64,000 nucleotides of DNA from NCBI RefSeq assembly GCF_025398155.2, contig NZ_CP104562.2, forward strand, positions 3,038,001 through 3,102,000. The letters run 5' to 3'. Numbering within the stretch: position 1 is the stretch's first letter; every line of letters begins with the position of its first letter. Positions 49,013 to 58,257 of the stretch are shown piece after piece. The translations under genes and the position numbers were made by a program. The notes beneath the pieces are model-generated. The model did not search any database. It was given only the letters and a program-made list of their open reading frames with translations, and was not told the DNA's origin. Source of the DNA: Roseateles amylovorans (GTDB lineage: Bacteria; Pseudomonadota; Gammaproteobacteria; Burkholderiales; Burkholderiaceae_C).

Positions 49013-49945
49013 TCAGGCGCTGAAGTCGACGACGGCCTTGCCGCGGACCTGGCCGAGTCGATGGCGCTCGATGGCGGCGGGCAGATCCTGGAAGGCCACG
49101 ACTTCGCCGACCCGGGCCTGCAACGCGCCCGCAGCGACCCGCTTGGCCAGATGCGCCAGCAGGGCGCCATCGGGCTTCATCACAAACCACAGGCCGCGCA
49201 GGCCGGATGGCGTGCGGGACAGGATGGCGGGCGACGAGGTACCGACCACCACGCCCTGCGCAGAGAGCACACGCCAGCTGCGGTCCAGCACTTCGCCGCC
49301 GACGTAGTCCAGCACCAGGTCGATGTGGCTGACGAGGGCATCGAAACGCTGCGTCTGATAGTCGATCACCTGATCGGCGCCCAGCTGGCGGACCGCGTCG
49401 GCATCGGCGCCGGACGCGGTGGCGATCACATGGGCGCCGGCCTGCTTGGCGAACTGGACCGCGAACGCGCCCAGGCCGCCGGCGGCGCCGTGGACCAGCA
49501 CACGCTGTCCCGGCAGCACCGGACCGGCCATGTGCAGGCTCTGCCAGGCGGCCAGCGCGGCGACTGGCATCGCGGCGGCGGTCAGGTCGTCCAGGCCGTC
49601 GGGGATCGGCGCGAGGTGGGCTTCATCGATCACGATCAGGTCGGCATAGGCGCCCAGTCCGCCCATCGGGCCCATCACCCGATCGCCAGGGGAGAAGCGC
49701 GACGCGCCCGGCCCGACGGCGTCCACCACGCCGGCCAACTCCAGGCCCAGCACGGTGGGCAGCGGGATCGGGAAGGCGTCGCGGACCAAGCCTTCGCGCA
49801 GCTTCCAGTCCAGACCGTTGAGACCGGCGGCGCGGACGCGGACCCGCACTTGGGCCTGTCCCGGCGTGGGAACGGGGCGGGTGGTCACGGTGGTGGTGTC
49901 AGGGCCGCCGTAGGCGTTCAGGGTCAGGGCGCGGAGGGTGTTCAT
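49013..49945 (-). CDS. NADP-dependent quinone-oxidoreductase-like MDR protein
   Basis: A medium-chain dehydrogenase/reductase of the zinc-independent quinone oxidoreductase group, 310 aa, cytoplasmic. The GroES-like part shows VRAAGLNGLDWKLREG and VLGLELAGVVDAVG, SPGDRVMG. The Rossmann part shows VLVHGAAGGLGAFAVQFAKQAGAHVIATAS (AAxxGxG motif) and LGADQVIDYQTQRF. There are no zinc-ligand cysteines. It reduces quinones or unsaturated carbonyls in its family. ATG 49945 is divergent from a LysR gene with a gap of 106 nt, a classic LysR-target layout. Confidence 0.9.
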   Translation of the reverse strand: MNTLRALTLNAYGGPDTTTVTTRPVPTPGQAQVRVRVRAAGLNGLDWKLREGLVRDAFPIPLPTVLGLELAGVVDAVGPGASRFSPGDRVMGPMGGLGAYADLIVIDEAHLAPIPDGLDDLTAAAMPVAALAAWQSLHMAGPVLPGQRVLVHGAAGGLGAFAVQFAKQAGAHVIATASGADADAVRQLGADQVIDYQTQRFDALVSHIDLVLDYVGGEVLDRSWRVLSAQGVVVGTSSPAILSRTPSGLRGLWFVMKPDGALLAHLAKRVAAGALQARVGEVVAFQDLPAAIERHRLGQVRGKAVVDFSA

Positions 49946-50051
49946 CGTCGGTTCCTTGTGGGGGTGTGTTGCGATGGATGAACGATAGGGTGTTGCGCTT
50001 CATAAACACAGACGCCAGAATTCAGATGGGGTGTCTCAATATTGGAACGTG

Positions 50052-50930
50052 ATGGACCTGAATGCGCTGGCCGACTTCAATCTGGTCGCGACCCACGGGG
50101 GATTTGGTCGAGCCAGTCGTGCGGGGCGGCGGTCCAAGGCCACCTTGTCTCGGCGGGTGGCGGAGCTGGAGGAGCAGCTCGGTGTTCGGCTGATCGAGCG
50201 CAACGCCAAGGGGCTGGAGCTCACCGAGGCCGGTCGGCAGTTGCTGGACCGCACCGCGGGTCCGATGCAGGAGGTGACGGAGGCCTTTGCGTCGGCCATC
50301 GAGGGCGGGGAACGCGTGCGAGGGCCGCTGCGCATCGCGGCCCCGCTGCTGTTCTCGCAGCTCGCCATGGGGCGGCTCTGTGCGGAGTTCCGCCGGCTCT
50401 ATCCGGACGTGACGGTGGAAGTCGTGGCCGAGGACCGGGTGGTCGATCTGGTGGATGAGCGATTCGACCTGGCCATCCGCCCCAATCCCCGCATGGATTC
50501 GGCGTTGGTGGGGCGCCGCTTTGCGACCGATCGGCTGGTGATCGTCGCCGCCCCGGAGATCGCCATGCCGCCTTCAGGACCCACGCCGGTGAGCGTGCCG
50601 GCTGTGGTGACGACCGGTCGCGAGGGGGATCAATGGGTGCTGGACGGGGCCAGCCTCACGCTGCTGCCGCAGCCGGTGTTGCGTCTGTCGTCCATGCTGA
50701 TGGCGCGGGACGCGGTCATTGCCGGTGCGGGCGTGGGCCTGTTGCCGCAGTCCATCGTCTGGAACCAGCTGACACGGGGCGAGTTGGTCCAGTGGGGCGC
50801 GGTGCCCGGCAAGGAGGTGGCGCTGTGGGTGCTGCACACCTCTCGGCGACTGGCCAGCCCGAAGGTCAAGGCCTTCGTGGAGTTCCTGGCTGCACGGTAT
50901 CCCGATGGGACGTTGACGCTGGCAGGGTAG
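50052..50930 (+). CDS. LysR family transcriptional regulator
   Basis: A 292-aa LysR-type regulator. ATG 50052 with GGAACGTG just upstream is preferred to GTG 50031, since the helix-turn-helix then begins at the usual place (MDLNALADFNLVATHGGFGRASRAGRRSKATLSRRVAELEEQLG). LTEAGRQLLDRT follows. The effector domain starts GPLRIAAPLLFSQLAMGRLCAEF and continues with FDLAIRPNPRMD and GAGVGLLPQSI, close to the CrgA/YafC-like subgroup. The substitution GRRSKATLSRRV is a normal DNA-recognition helix. It is divergent from the quinone oxidoreductase gene and probably regulates it. The 106-nt gap contains TTCATAAACACAGACGCCAGAATTC-like AT-richer DNA where LysR boxes would lie. Confidence 0.9.
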   Translation: MDLNALADFNLVATHGGFGRASRAGRRSKATLSRRVAELEEQLGVRLIERNAKGLELTEAGRQLLDRTAGPMQEVTEAFASAIEGGERVRGPLRIAAPLLFSQLAMGRLCAEFRRLYPDVTVEVVAEDRVVDLVDERFDLAIRPNPRMDSALVGRRFATDRLVIVAAPEIAMPPSGPTPVSVPAVVTTGREGDQWVLDGASLTLLPQPVLRLSSMLMARDAVIAGAGVGLLPQSIVWNQLTRGELVQWGAVPGKEVALWVLHTSRRLASPKVKAFVEFLAARYPDGTLTLAG

Positions 50931-51082
50931 GGGTGTGGTGAGTGGGGCTGCCGGTCGGCGATGCCGGCGTGCTGGAACAATGACCGCGGCGGCACTCGGT
51001 TCGCCCCATCACGTCAATGAGCCCGAAACCCATGACTCAGATCCTCGTCATTCACACCTGACCCTCCCACGCCGAAAGCAAA
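50931..51082. other. Intergenic region between LysR and GH5 genes
   Basis: Convergent gap with no gene. The only structures are the two minus-strand hairpins after the GH5 stop. Confidence 0.4.
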
Positions 51083-51130
51083 ACGGACCGCCACAGGCGG
51101 TCCGTCGTCACACCGGATCATCCCGGTGCA
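51078..51130 (-). terminator. Rho-independent terminator for GH5, with a second hairpin
   Basis: A perfect 10-bp stem (ACGGACCGCC 51083-51092, GGCGGTCCGT 51096-51105) with a 3-nt loop is followed on the minus strand by TTTGCTTT. A smaller hairpin (CACCGG 51113-51118, CCGGTG 51125-51130 region) sits between it and the GH5 stop. Together they give an effective end for the GH5 transcript. Confidence 0.8.
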
Positions 51131-51147
51131 GGTGCGCTTTCAGTGGC

Positions 51148-52938
51148 TCAGTTCTTGGTGACGCGGAACCAGTTGAGATTCAATCCGCCATTGCGCACCG
51201 CAATGCCGAACTTGCGATTGCCCGCAGGCAATTGCACCGTCTGCTTCACCGTCACCCAGTTCTGCCAGCCACCGGTCGCGGGAATGTTGACCGAGCCATA
51301 GACCACGCTGCCGCCAGCTTCTTCCAACTGCAGGTTGCCGCCGCCGTTCAGGCTGGCGACGCGGTATTCCACCGTGTAGCTGCCCGCGGTGGGCACGTTG
51401 ATCGTCGGGTAGGACAGCCAATCACCCGCATCCAGATAGCCCACGTTCAGGCCGCCGCCGGAATCGGTGGTGGCCTCGGTCTGCACGCCGTACATGGCGT
51501 CGAAGTTCTCGGCCTGGATGGTGGTGCCGGTCGCAGGCGGCTCGCCGGGGCGGCTGATGTCCAGCCAATTGATGTTGAAGCCACCCGACTTCGCCAGGAT
51601 CGCCAGCGTCTGCTGACCCGCCGGCAACGTCACGTTGTGGGAGACCGTGGTCCAGTTCTGCCAGCCGCCCGTGGCGCCGACATTGACCGTGCCGTAGGTG
51701 GCACCGCCGCCGCCACGCTCCAGTTGCACCACGCCGCCGCCCGAGGCACTGGCCACGCGGTACTTGACCACATAGGTGCCGGCGGTGGGCACGTTGACGT
51801 CATAGGTCATCCAGTCGCCGGTCTCGATGTAGCCGACATTGCTGCCGCCATCGGTGTCGGTGGTGGTTTCCACCTGCACGCCCGACATGTTGCAGTAGGC
51901 CTCCGCCTGGATCTGCGCCGGCACCGACACGCGCGAGCAACCCGCCGGCGGCTGCGGTGTGCCCGACCAGCCACTGATGATCTGCTTGGCCAATGCGCCG
52001 GATCGGGTGAGCTGACCCGCCGACCAGCCGCCTTGCGCGCTGGCGCCTGGCACCAACGCGGACGCGCCTTCGGACTTGTCGTTCAGCGCCCAGTTGGCGT
52101 TGCTGATGCCCTTGGCCTTCATGAAGTCCACCCAGGCCTGCGTCTCGCCTTCGGCCACGCCGCCATCACCGCTGGCGCCCACCGAACCCCATTCGGTCAC
52201 GAACAGCGCAATGCCGTTGTTCAACGCGGTCTGCGCCTTGTCGCGCAGCCATTGGCCGTGGCTGCCGGCATAGAAGTGCAGGGTGTAGGCAATGTTGGCG
52301 CCGCTGATCGGATCGCGTGACGCCGCATCCACATCCTGCGACCAGTTCGGCGTGCCGACGATGATCAGGTTGTCCGGGTCGATCGCGCGGATCGCGCTGA
52401 TCACCGCCTGCGCATAGGGCTTGATCGTGCCGCTCCACGACACATTCAGCGGCTCGTTGTAGACCTCGTAGATGACGTGATTGTTCTTGCCGTAGGTGCG
52501 GGCCATCTCTTCGAAGAAGCTCACCGCCTGGGCGCGATAGTCCTCCGCATGGTGGCTGTGCCAGTCGATGATCACGTACATGTCGTTGGCAATGGCCGCG
52601 TCCACCACCGCCTTCACCCGGGCCTTGTTGGCCGCGGGGTCGGACAGGTAACCCTGGCTTTCATCCACGCCCATGGCCACGCGAACGACCTTGGACCGCC
52701 AATCGTTCTTCAGCCAGCTCACCACATTGGCGTTGTAGTACTTCTCGCCGCCCCATCCGGTGTTGCTCCAGAACAGGCTGTTACCGGCAAAGCTGGCCGG
52801 CTGGCCTCCGGCCAACACCTTGTTGCCGCTGACCGACAAGGGACTGACATCCGCCAGCGCAACGCCGGCATGCGCCAACATCAGACCGCCACACAGCGCC
52901 ATGGCCGCACGGCGGACCTGGGTAGAAATGAATTGCAT
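51148..52938 (-). CDS. Secreted GH5 cellulase with two CBM6-like modules
   Basis: A modular endo-beta-1,4-glucanase, 596 aa. ATG 52938 follows CAGGAGACTCTCG; the signal ends GVALA. The family 5 TIM-barrel occupies about residues 30-325, with YVIIDWHSHHAED, VIYEVYNEPL (acid/base glutamate) and LFVTEWGSVGASG (nucleophile glutamate), plus LHFYAGSHG, a layout of GH5 subfamily 2. A proline-rich linker (SGTPQPPAG) leads to two tandem CBM6-type beta-sandwiches of about 120 residues each (IQAEAYCNMSGVQVETTTDTDGG ... WLDI, and IQAENFDAMYGVQTEATTDSGGG ... WFRV), which bind beta-glucan or xylan chains. The modules are internally similar (GGWQNWTTV / GGWQNWVTV), suggesting duplication. It is divergent from the protease gene across a 608-nt gap. 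Confidence 0.93.
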   Translation of the reverse strand: MQFISTQVRRAAMALCGGLMLAHAGVALADVSPLSVSGNKVLAGGQPASFAGNSLFWSNTGWGGEKYYNANVVSWLKNDWRSKVVRVAMGVDESQGYLSDPAANKARVKAVVDAAIANDMYVIIDWHSHHAEDYRAQAVSFFEEMARTYGKNNHVIYEVYNEPLNVSWSGTIKPYAQAVISAIRAIDPDNLIIVGTPNWSQDVDAASRDPISGANIAYTLHFYAGSHGQWLRDKAQTALNNGIALFVTEWGSVGASGDGGVAEGETQAWVDFMKAKGISNANWALNDKSEGASALVPGASAQGGWSAGQLTRSGALAKQIISGWSGTPQPPAGCSRVSVPAQIQAEAYCNMSGVQVETTTDTDGGSNVGYIETGDWMTYDVNVPTAGTYVVKYRVASASGGGVVQLERGGGGATYGTVNVGATGGWQNWTTVSHNVTLPAGQQTLAILAKSGGFNINWLDISRPGEPPATGTTIQAENFDAMYGVQTEATTDSGGGLNVGYLDAGDWLSYPTINVPTAGSYTVEYRVASLNGGGNLQLEEAGGSVVYGSVNIPATGGWQNWVTVKQTVQLPAGNRKFGIAVRNGGLNLNWFRVTKN

Positions 52939-53546
52939 CGAGAGTCTCCTGAATCGGATGAATTGACACATCGGCGGGGGCGAACCACCAGCCCATGGCC
53001 GTGGCCGCCAGACCCGCGGTCTTGCGAAAGGCCGCCGATGTGCGTGGCATCGTTGTTGCACCGACAACGCCATGCACCAGGCCGCGGCCTTCGCCGGCAA
53101 CTGTGCAGACAGTCGCCGGCCATTCGAGTCGACGCATCGCGAATGCAGATCGCAGCACGTCGGCATTGCGCTGCGGCCATTTGTTTGTCTATATCAGCGC
53201 GATCCGCAGTGTTTCATGCACTCGCGTATCTCGATCTCTTAAAGCCGCAACAGTTGGCAACTTTCTGCAGACTTCCCGCGAGAGCGCCGCGCACGGCGTC
53301 TCGAGCTGAAACGCGCGTCGATCGAATGCTCGCCTTCCATCCCACTGAAGGGGGAGGCCTTGTCCCTTCAAACTCCGCGACCCGCATGTCGGCTTTTTGC
53401 CCCGTGTTCATCGGTATTCTCCGGATTTTTGCGTTCTAGGGATGAGCTGGTTTCCTAGGGGTGCCCGGGTCCATCCGCCGGGCGCACGATGCGCCCCGGT
53501 TCGATGTGAGACACCGATCGGACCTTGTGGAACCAAGGAGACTGAG
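52939..53546. other. Divergent promoter region between GH5 and the protease gene
   Basis: 608 bases without a supported gene; open frames here have no ribosome-binding site or motif. Notable items: an inverted repeat CGTTGT (53051-53056) / ACAACG (53064-53069) about 115 nt upstream of the GH5 ATG, an AT-richer stretch near 53175-53210, and an inverted repeat CTAGG (53436-53440) / CCTAG (53454-53458) 89-111 nt upstream of the protease ATG. Confidence 0.5.
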
Positions 53547-55490
53547 ATGACACGAGCAATGAATACGCGGCGACTGCGCCGCCGGATGCTGAGCGGATCG
53601 GCCGCGATGATGGCGCCGCTGCTGATGATCGGCGTGAGCCTGCCCGCGGCAGCGCAAAACCGCTCGCTGGTGCTGCGCGAAAGCGCGGACGCCGTGGATG
53701 TGATCCATGGCGCACTGCTGTCCGACGGCAAGACGGTGACCTACACCGCGCGCCCGATGCCGGTCGACGCCAGCACGCGGGTCGACTTCAAGAAGGACAA
53801 GCCCGAACCGCCGCGCGAGCTGGTGCGTGACAAGCTGAATCCCCGTCTGCAGCGCCTGCTGGAGAAAGACCCGAGCGCCACGGCGCTGCTGGTGGTGAAT
53901 TTTCGGGACCACCTGACGCTGCCGCTGCTGCCCGAGCCGGACACCGACAAAGGCCGTGATGCGGAGGTCAACCAGGCCGCGATGAAGCGCGCCGATGCGC
54001 TGCTGAGTGAATTCCGAGAACGGCGCGATGTCCAGCAGCGCGAGCTGGTGGCGCTACTGAGTGACCGGTACGGCGGCAAGGTCAGGGAGCGCTTCTGGCT
54101 GGTGAATGCCATGGCCGTGGAGATGCCGTTGCGCATGGCCAAGGAACTGTCCTCGCTCGATGATGTGCTGTCCATCGAGCTCGACGACACCGGCACCATT
54201 CCGCCTCAGAATGCCAACAGCAATGATGATGTGCAGGACGGCCGGGCCCGCATGGTGAGCGATCCGTACTTCGGGCTGGGCCTCACTGGTGGCTGGATCG
54301 GCCTGCTCGACACCGGCGCTCGCTTCACCCACAACCTGTTCAACAGCCCCTCGCACATTGACTTCCGCCTGGACTGCGTCAACGGCGGCGCCAATTGCAA
54401 CAGCGGCAGTGGCTTCAATCCGAACGACGACTGCTGGGATCACGGCACCTCCAGCGCCGCGATCATTTCCGGCAACAACCGCAGCGGCGATGCGTTCCGC
54501 GGGGTCACCGGCATCACGCTGGACAGCTTCAAGGTCTATCCCACCACCTTCAACAGCAGCAACTTGTGCACCGGCAATCTGAGCGTCAGCGCCTCGGTGC
54601 GGGGCTTTCAGCGGGCGGTCGCGGTCCTGGACCGGGTGATCGTGGCGGAGATGCAGGCCGGCGGCAGCGACACCGGCACCATCTCCGTGGCGGCGGACAA
54701 CGCCTTCGATGCCGGCGCCGTGATCATCGCGGCCAACGGCAACAACGGCTCGGCGGCCGCCACGGTGAATGAGCCGGCCATTGCCCACAAGGTGATCGGC
54801 GTCGGCAATTTCGATGTGCAGACCGGCAACCAGGTGGACGGCCAAAGCCGCGGCCCCGCGCCGGACAACCGCATCAAGCCGGACATCCAGGCACCCACCA
54901 ACACCGAGACGGCGAGCAACGGCTGCGGCTGGAAGCAGAACTGCACCAGCGGTGGATCGGACACCGGCTTCCGCGTCTTCGGCGGCACCAGCGGGGCCAC
55001 GCCGTATGCCGCAGGCGCCGCCGCGCTGCTGCGCAACTGGCTGCGCGGCACCAGCTTCAGCATCGATCCGGGTCAGGTCTATGCCCAACTGATCCTCTCC
55101 GGCCAACAACCCTATCCGTTCAACAACACCAGCGGTGCGGGCAAGCTGAACCTGCCGATCAACGGCTGGGCCTGGTGGGGCAAGGTGACCATCACCCACG
55201 GCGGCACGATCGACATCCCGATCGAGGTGTCCGGTGGCTCACCCAACAACTTCGACGCCGCGCTGTGGTGGCCCGAAACCGCCTCTCAGGCCCATAACGA
55301 TGTGGACCTGAGCCTGATCGATCCGTCTGGCGTCGTGCGGGGCTCCAGCGTCTCGATTCCGAGCGTGTTCGAGCGGGTGCGGGCGGCCGGGGCCGTCCCG
55401 TCCGGACAGTGGAAGGTGCGGGTGCGCGGCTACAACGTGCCGACCGGCGGACAGACCGTGTACTGGGCCGCGCATGTGCGCCTGAAGTGA
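53547..55490 (+). CDS. Secreted subtilisin-like serine protease, S8 family
   Basis: A 647-aa exported protease. ATG 53547 follows AAGGAGACTGAG. A long signal (LSGSAAMMAPLLMIGVSLPAAAQ) is followed by a propeptide-like region of about 200 residues (VVNFRDHLTLPLLPEPDTDKG, RRDVQQRELVALLSDRY, LVNAMAVEMPLRMAKELSSLDDVLSIELDD). The catalytic domain shows the triad D255 (GLLDTGARFTH), H299 (CWDHGTSSAAII) and S482 (GGTSGATPYAAGAAAL), with an oxyanion asparagine in VIIAANGNNGSA. The last 120 residues form a pre-peptidase/proprotein-convertase-P-like beta domain (TIDIPIEVSGGSPNNFDAALWWPE, DVDLSLIDPSGVVRGSS). Probably an extracellular nutritional protease. A terminator-like hairpin follows. Confidence 0.92.
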   Translation: MTRAMNTRRLRRRMLSGSAAMMAPLLMIGVSLPAAAQNRSLVLRESADAVDVIHGALLSDGKTVTYTARPMPVDASTRVDFKKDKPEPPRELVRDKLNPRLQRLLEKDPSATALLVVNFRDHLTLPLLPEPDTDKGRDAEVNQAAMKRADALLSEFRERRDVQQRELVALLSDRYGGKVRERFWLVNAMAVEMPLRMAKELSSLDDVLSIELDDTGTIPPQNANSNDDVQDGRARMVSDPYFGLGLTGGWIGLLDTGARFTHNLFNSPSHIDFRLDCVNGGANCNSGSGFNPNDDCWDHGTSSAAIISGNNRSGDAFRGVTGITLDSFKVYPTTFNSSNLCTGNLSVSASVRGFQRAVAVLDRVIVAEMQAGGSDTGTISVAADNAFDAGAVIIAANGNNGSAAATVNEPAIAHKVIGVGNFDVQTGNQVDGQSRGPAPDNRIKPDIQAPTNTETASNGCGWKQNCTSGGSDTGFRVFGGTSGATPYAAGAAALLRNWLRGTSFSIDPGQVYAQLILSGQQPYPFNNTSGAGKLNLPINGWAWWGKVTITHGGTIDIPIEVSGGSPNNFDAALWWPETASQAHNDVDLSLIDPSGVVRGSSVSIPSVFERVRAAGAVPSGQWKVRVRGYNVPTGGQTVYWAAHVRLK

Positions 55491-55505
55491 GCGGTGAAGC
55501 GGCGT

Positions 55506-55543
55506 TGCCAGTGCCAAGGCGTCGGGGGGCGGTGGCACTGGCA
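55506..55543 (+). terminator. Terminator-like stem-loop after the S8 protease gene
   Basis: A perfect 11-bp inverted repeat (TGCCAGTGCCA 55506-55516, TGGCACTGGCA 55533-55543) with a 16-nt loop starts 16 nt after the protease stop. No T-run follows. Immediately after it a 15-bp near-direct repeat (GCCGCCTTCGCAGAT, CGCCGCCTTCGCAAAT) is seen. Confidence 0.5.
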
Positions 55544-55665
55544 GATGTCTTGCCGCCTTCGCAGATCGCCGCCTTCGCAAATCCTCTGGTTCGATGGCCC
55601 AGGGACGGACGATTTCCCGTGCACACTGGCAGGTCCTTCCATCCCTCCCGCCTTGGACGTCCCGG

Positions 55666-56319
55666 ATGAGCGACCGTACCCGCGCCTGGATCCGCCTGCC
55701 CTCCGGGGCCGCACTCGACCTGATCCATCCCTCGCCTGAGGCCTGGACGCACCACGACCTGGCGCTGCGCCTGGCGCGGACTTATCGCTGGGGTGGGGAA
55801 TCGGTGTGGCCGTGGCCACTGTCGGTGGCGCAGCACTCGATGCTGGTGCTGCAGTTGCGCCAGCAGTGGGCGCAGGCCGAGGGGGAGACGCTCTCCAACG
55901 CGGCCGCACTGGCCGAACTGCTGCATGACGCCGAGGAAGGCTTCCTCGGCTTCGATTGCATCTCGCCGTTGAAGCGGGTGCTGGGGGAGCCGTTCCGGAT
56001 CGTCGGCGATCGGCTGATGCAGGCCATCGCCATGCGCTACCAACTGCCGGACTGGACGACCGAGACCTACGCGCTGCACAAGCGCGCGGACAGCATCGCC
56101 GCGGCCTCGGAAGCGGTGCATTGCACCGGCTGGTCCGTGACGGAAGTGCGGGAGGTGCTGGGCATCTCCCATCCGGTGCTGGACACCGATCCCTTGCAGG
56201 CGGTGTATGGCGGCGCCGCCTGGGAACCGTGGCCCTCGGACGTCGCGGCCCAGCGCTTTCTGCAGGCGTTGCTGCGGCTGATGCCGGACACCGTCGATGA
56301 GGGCAAGCCGCGACGGTGA
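55666..56319 (+). CDS. HD-domain phosphohydrolase, YfbR-like
   Basis: A 217-aa cytoplasmic metal-dependent phosphohydrolase of the HD superfamily. The order H...HD...D is visible: PLSVAQHSMLVLQL (first histidine), ALAELLHDAEEGFLG (HD pair) and a later aspartate in HKRADSIAAASEAV. SVAQHS and LLHDAEE are words typical of the YfbR-like 5'-deoxynucleotidases and of phosphohydrolases near prophage or plasmid genes. The N-terminus MSDRTRAWIRLPSGAALDLIHP fits such short proteins. ATG 55666 is preferred over ATG 55594, which would overlap a repeat. It is convergent with btuB. Substrate (a nucleoside monophosphate) is inferred. Confidence 0.82.
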   Translation: MSDRTRAWIRLPSGAALDLIHPSPEAWTHHDLALRLARTYRWGGESVWPWPLSVAQHSMLVLQLRQQWAQAEGETLSNAAALAELLHDAEEGFLGFDCISPLKRVLGEPFRIVGDRLMQAIAMRYQLPDWTTETYALHKRADSIAAASEAVHCTGWSVTEVREVLGISHPVLDTDPLQAVYGGAAWEPWPSDVAAQRFLQALLRLMPDTVDEGKPRR

Positions 56320-56385
56320 GGGCAGCGGGGCATGGCCGAGCGTCGCTCGCCGCCATGCCTCGATCGAACGTCGATCAGGCTTCGA

Positions 56386-58257
56386 TCAGAAGCCCTTCAT
56401 GTCGTAGCGCACGCCCACCCAGGCCTGACGGCCCAGGCCCTGGTAGTCCCGCACCGGCTGGATGTCGCGGTCGGCGGCATTCAGCAGCTTGGCCTCCAGA
56501 CGCCACTGCGGCAGGAAGCGCCAGCTGGCGCGCAGGTCCAGCACCGCATAGGCGCCCAGGGTGACGCCGTCGGGACGCGCGCCCACGTCGGTCAGCGAGG
56601 CGCCCGCGCTCCACACGCCGGTGTCGTAATCGGCCGAGATGCTCTCCTGGTGCGCGGCACGGCGGATCAGCCGGCTGCCGGAGTCGTCGTTCTTCGCATC
56701 CAGGAAGTCGACCGTGGCACGCAGGCTCAGGTTGCCGAGGCGATGCGCACCGGTCAGCGTCACGCCTTCGAGCGTGGCGCGTGAGGTGTTGGTGGCGCAG
56801 CCGAAGTCATAGCCGGGTGGGCAGCGGGTCGGGTCGTTCTCGGTGCCGATCAGGTTGCGCACCTTGTTGCGGTAGACCGTCGCGCCGGCGCTGCTGTTGC
56901 CGGACTGCCAGTTCAGACCCAGCTCGACGCTGCGGCCTTCCTCGGGCTGCAGGCTGCGCACGCCGTAGCCGGGATAGTCCAGGTCATTGAAGGTGGGCGC
57001 GCGGAAGGTGGTGCCGGCCACGGCACGCAGCTTCAGCGTGCTGGACAGGGCATAGCTGGCGCCCAGGCTGCCGGTGGTGTTGCCACCGTAGATCGAGTTG
57101 TCGTCGCTGCGCAGGCTGGCCTCCACGCCCGCGGCGCCGAACTGGCCGGTGTAGCCGGCGAAGACCGCATTGTTGGTGCGCTTGTCATTGGCAAGGTAGA
57201 CGGTGCTCTGCGCCTTCTCGCGCAGGTGTTCATAGGCGAGCAGCAGTTGCTGGCCCGGCGCGAAGCGCAGCGTGTTCTGCCAGCTGATCTGGTCGCGATC
57301 GGTCTTGAAACGGTCGACGAGTTGGCCGCCGGAGGACAGATCGTCGGTGCTCTTGGCCACTTGCAGCTGCGTGGTCCAGAGCAGCGACAACTGGCCCCGG
57401 TAGTCGGCGGTGACCGTGCGCGTGGTCAGGCGGTTGCGGAAGTCCGCCGACGGATCCACGCTAAAGTCCGGCCGGTAATCGGCACCGTCGTACTGCGCAT
57501 TCAGTTTGCTCTGGATGAAGGAGACACCCACATGGTGGCCTTCGGCCGGTGTGAAGCCCAGGCGCGCGCTGCCGACGGTGCGGCCATAACCGTCCTTGTC
57601 CGGGTTGTAGTTGCCGAACTGGTCGTTGGGTCGGATGGCGGTCCGGCCGTGGCTGGTCTCGCGACTGAGTCCGGCCGCATAGTCGAAGCCGCCTTGTGCG
57701 CCGCTGAGGCCGAAGCTGCCTTCACGGGAGCGGTCCTCGCCGACGGCGGCATAGCCCGTGACATTGAACGCGCCCTGGCCCTTCCTGGTGAAGACCTGGA
57801 TCACGCCGCCGACCGCATCGGCGCCGTACAGGCCGGACGCCGGACCGCGCAGCACTTCGATGCGGTCGATCTGCGACAGGCTCATCGCCTCCAGCGCGGT
57901 CTGCCCCAGCGTGGCCGAGCCGACCCGAACCCCGTCGATCAACACCACGGTGCTGTTGCTGCTGGCGCCACGCACGAAATAGCCGGTCGTCTGGCCGGGT
58001 CCGCCGTTGCGCAGCAACTGGACACCGGCGTAGCGCTGCAGCACATCGGCCAGGCTGGCGGTGCCGCTGTCGCGCAGGGTGGCGGTGTCGATCAGCACCA
58101 CGTCGGCGATGGCGTCGCGCAGGGGTTGCGCTTCACGCGTGCCGGTGACCACCACCGGATCGATGCGGGTCTGCGCGAAGGCAGTGGGCAGGGCAGGGGC
58201 CGTGATCAGGACGAGCAGGGCAGCGTTCGCGGTGGCGCGAAGATGGAAGGAGGACAT
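56386..58257 (-). CDS. btuB: TonB-dependent cobalamin receptor BtuB
   Basis: Outer-membrane receptor for vitamin B12, 623 aa. The signal ends LPTAFAQ; the TonB box is in DPVVVTGTREAQPL. The plug has LADVLQRYAGVQLLRNGGPGQTTGYFVRGASSNSTVVLIDGVRVGSATLG and IEVLRGPASGLYGADAVGGVIQVFTRKG, hallmarks of BtuB. The barrel ends VGVRYDMKGF with the terminal phenylalanine. A cobalamin riboswitch lies 100-320 nt upstream on the same strand, which strongly supports the B12 assignment over other TonB substrates. ATG 58257 has a poor ribosome-binding site, consistent with riboswitch control of translation. No btuCDF or cob genes adjoin it. Confidence 0.95.
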   Translation of the reverse strand: MSSFHLRATANAALLVLITAPALPTAFAQTRIDPVVVTGTREAQPLRDAIADVVLIDTATLRDSGTASLADVLQRYAGVQLLRNGGPGQTTGYFVRGASSNSTVVLIDGVRVGSATLGQTALEAMSLSQIDRIEVLRGPASGLYGADAVGGVIQVFTRKGQGAFNVTGYAAVGEDRSREGSFGLSGAQGGFDYAAGLSRETSHGRTAIRPNDQFGNYNPDKDGYGRTVGSARLGFTPAEGHHVGVSFIQSKLNAQYDGADYRPDFSVDPSADFRNRLTTRTVTADYRGQLSLLWTTQLQVAKSTDDLSSGGQLVDRFKTDRDQISWQNTLRFAPGQQLLLAYEHLREKAQSTVYLANDKRTNNAVFAGYTGQFGAAGVEASLRSDDNSIYGGNTTGSLGASYALSSTLKLRAVAGTTFRAPTFNDLDYPGYGVRSLQPEEGRSVELGLNWQSGNSSAGATVYRNKVRNLIGTENDPTRCPPGYDFGCATNTSRATLEGVTLTGAHRLGNLSLRATVDFLDAKNDDSGSRLIRRAAHQESISADYDTGVWSAGASLTDVGARPDGVTLGAYAVLDLRASWRFLPQWRLEAKLLNAADRDIQPVRDYQGLGRQAWVGVRYDMKGF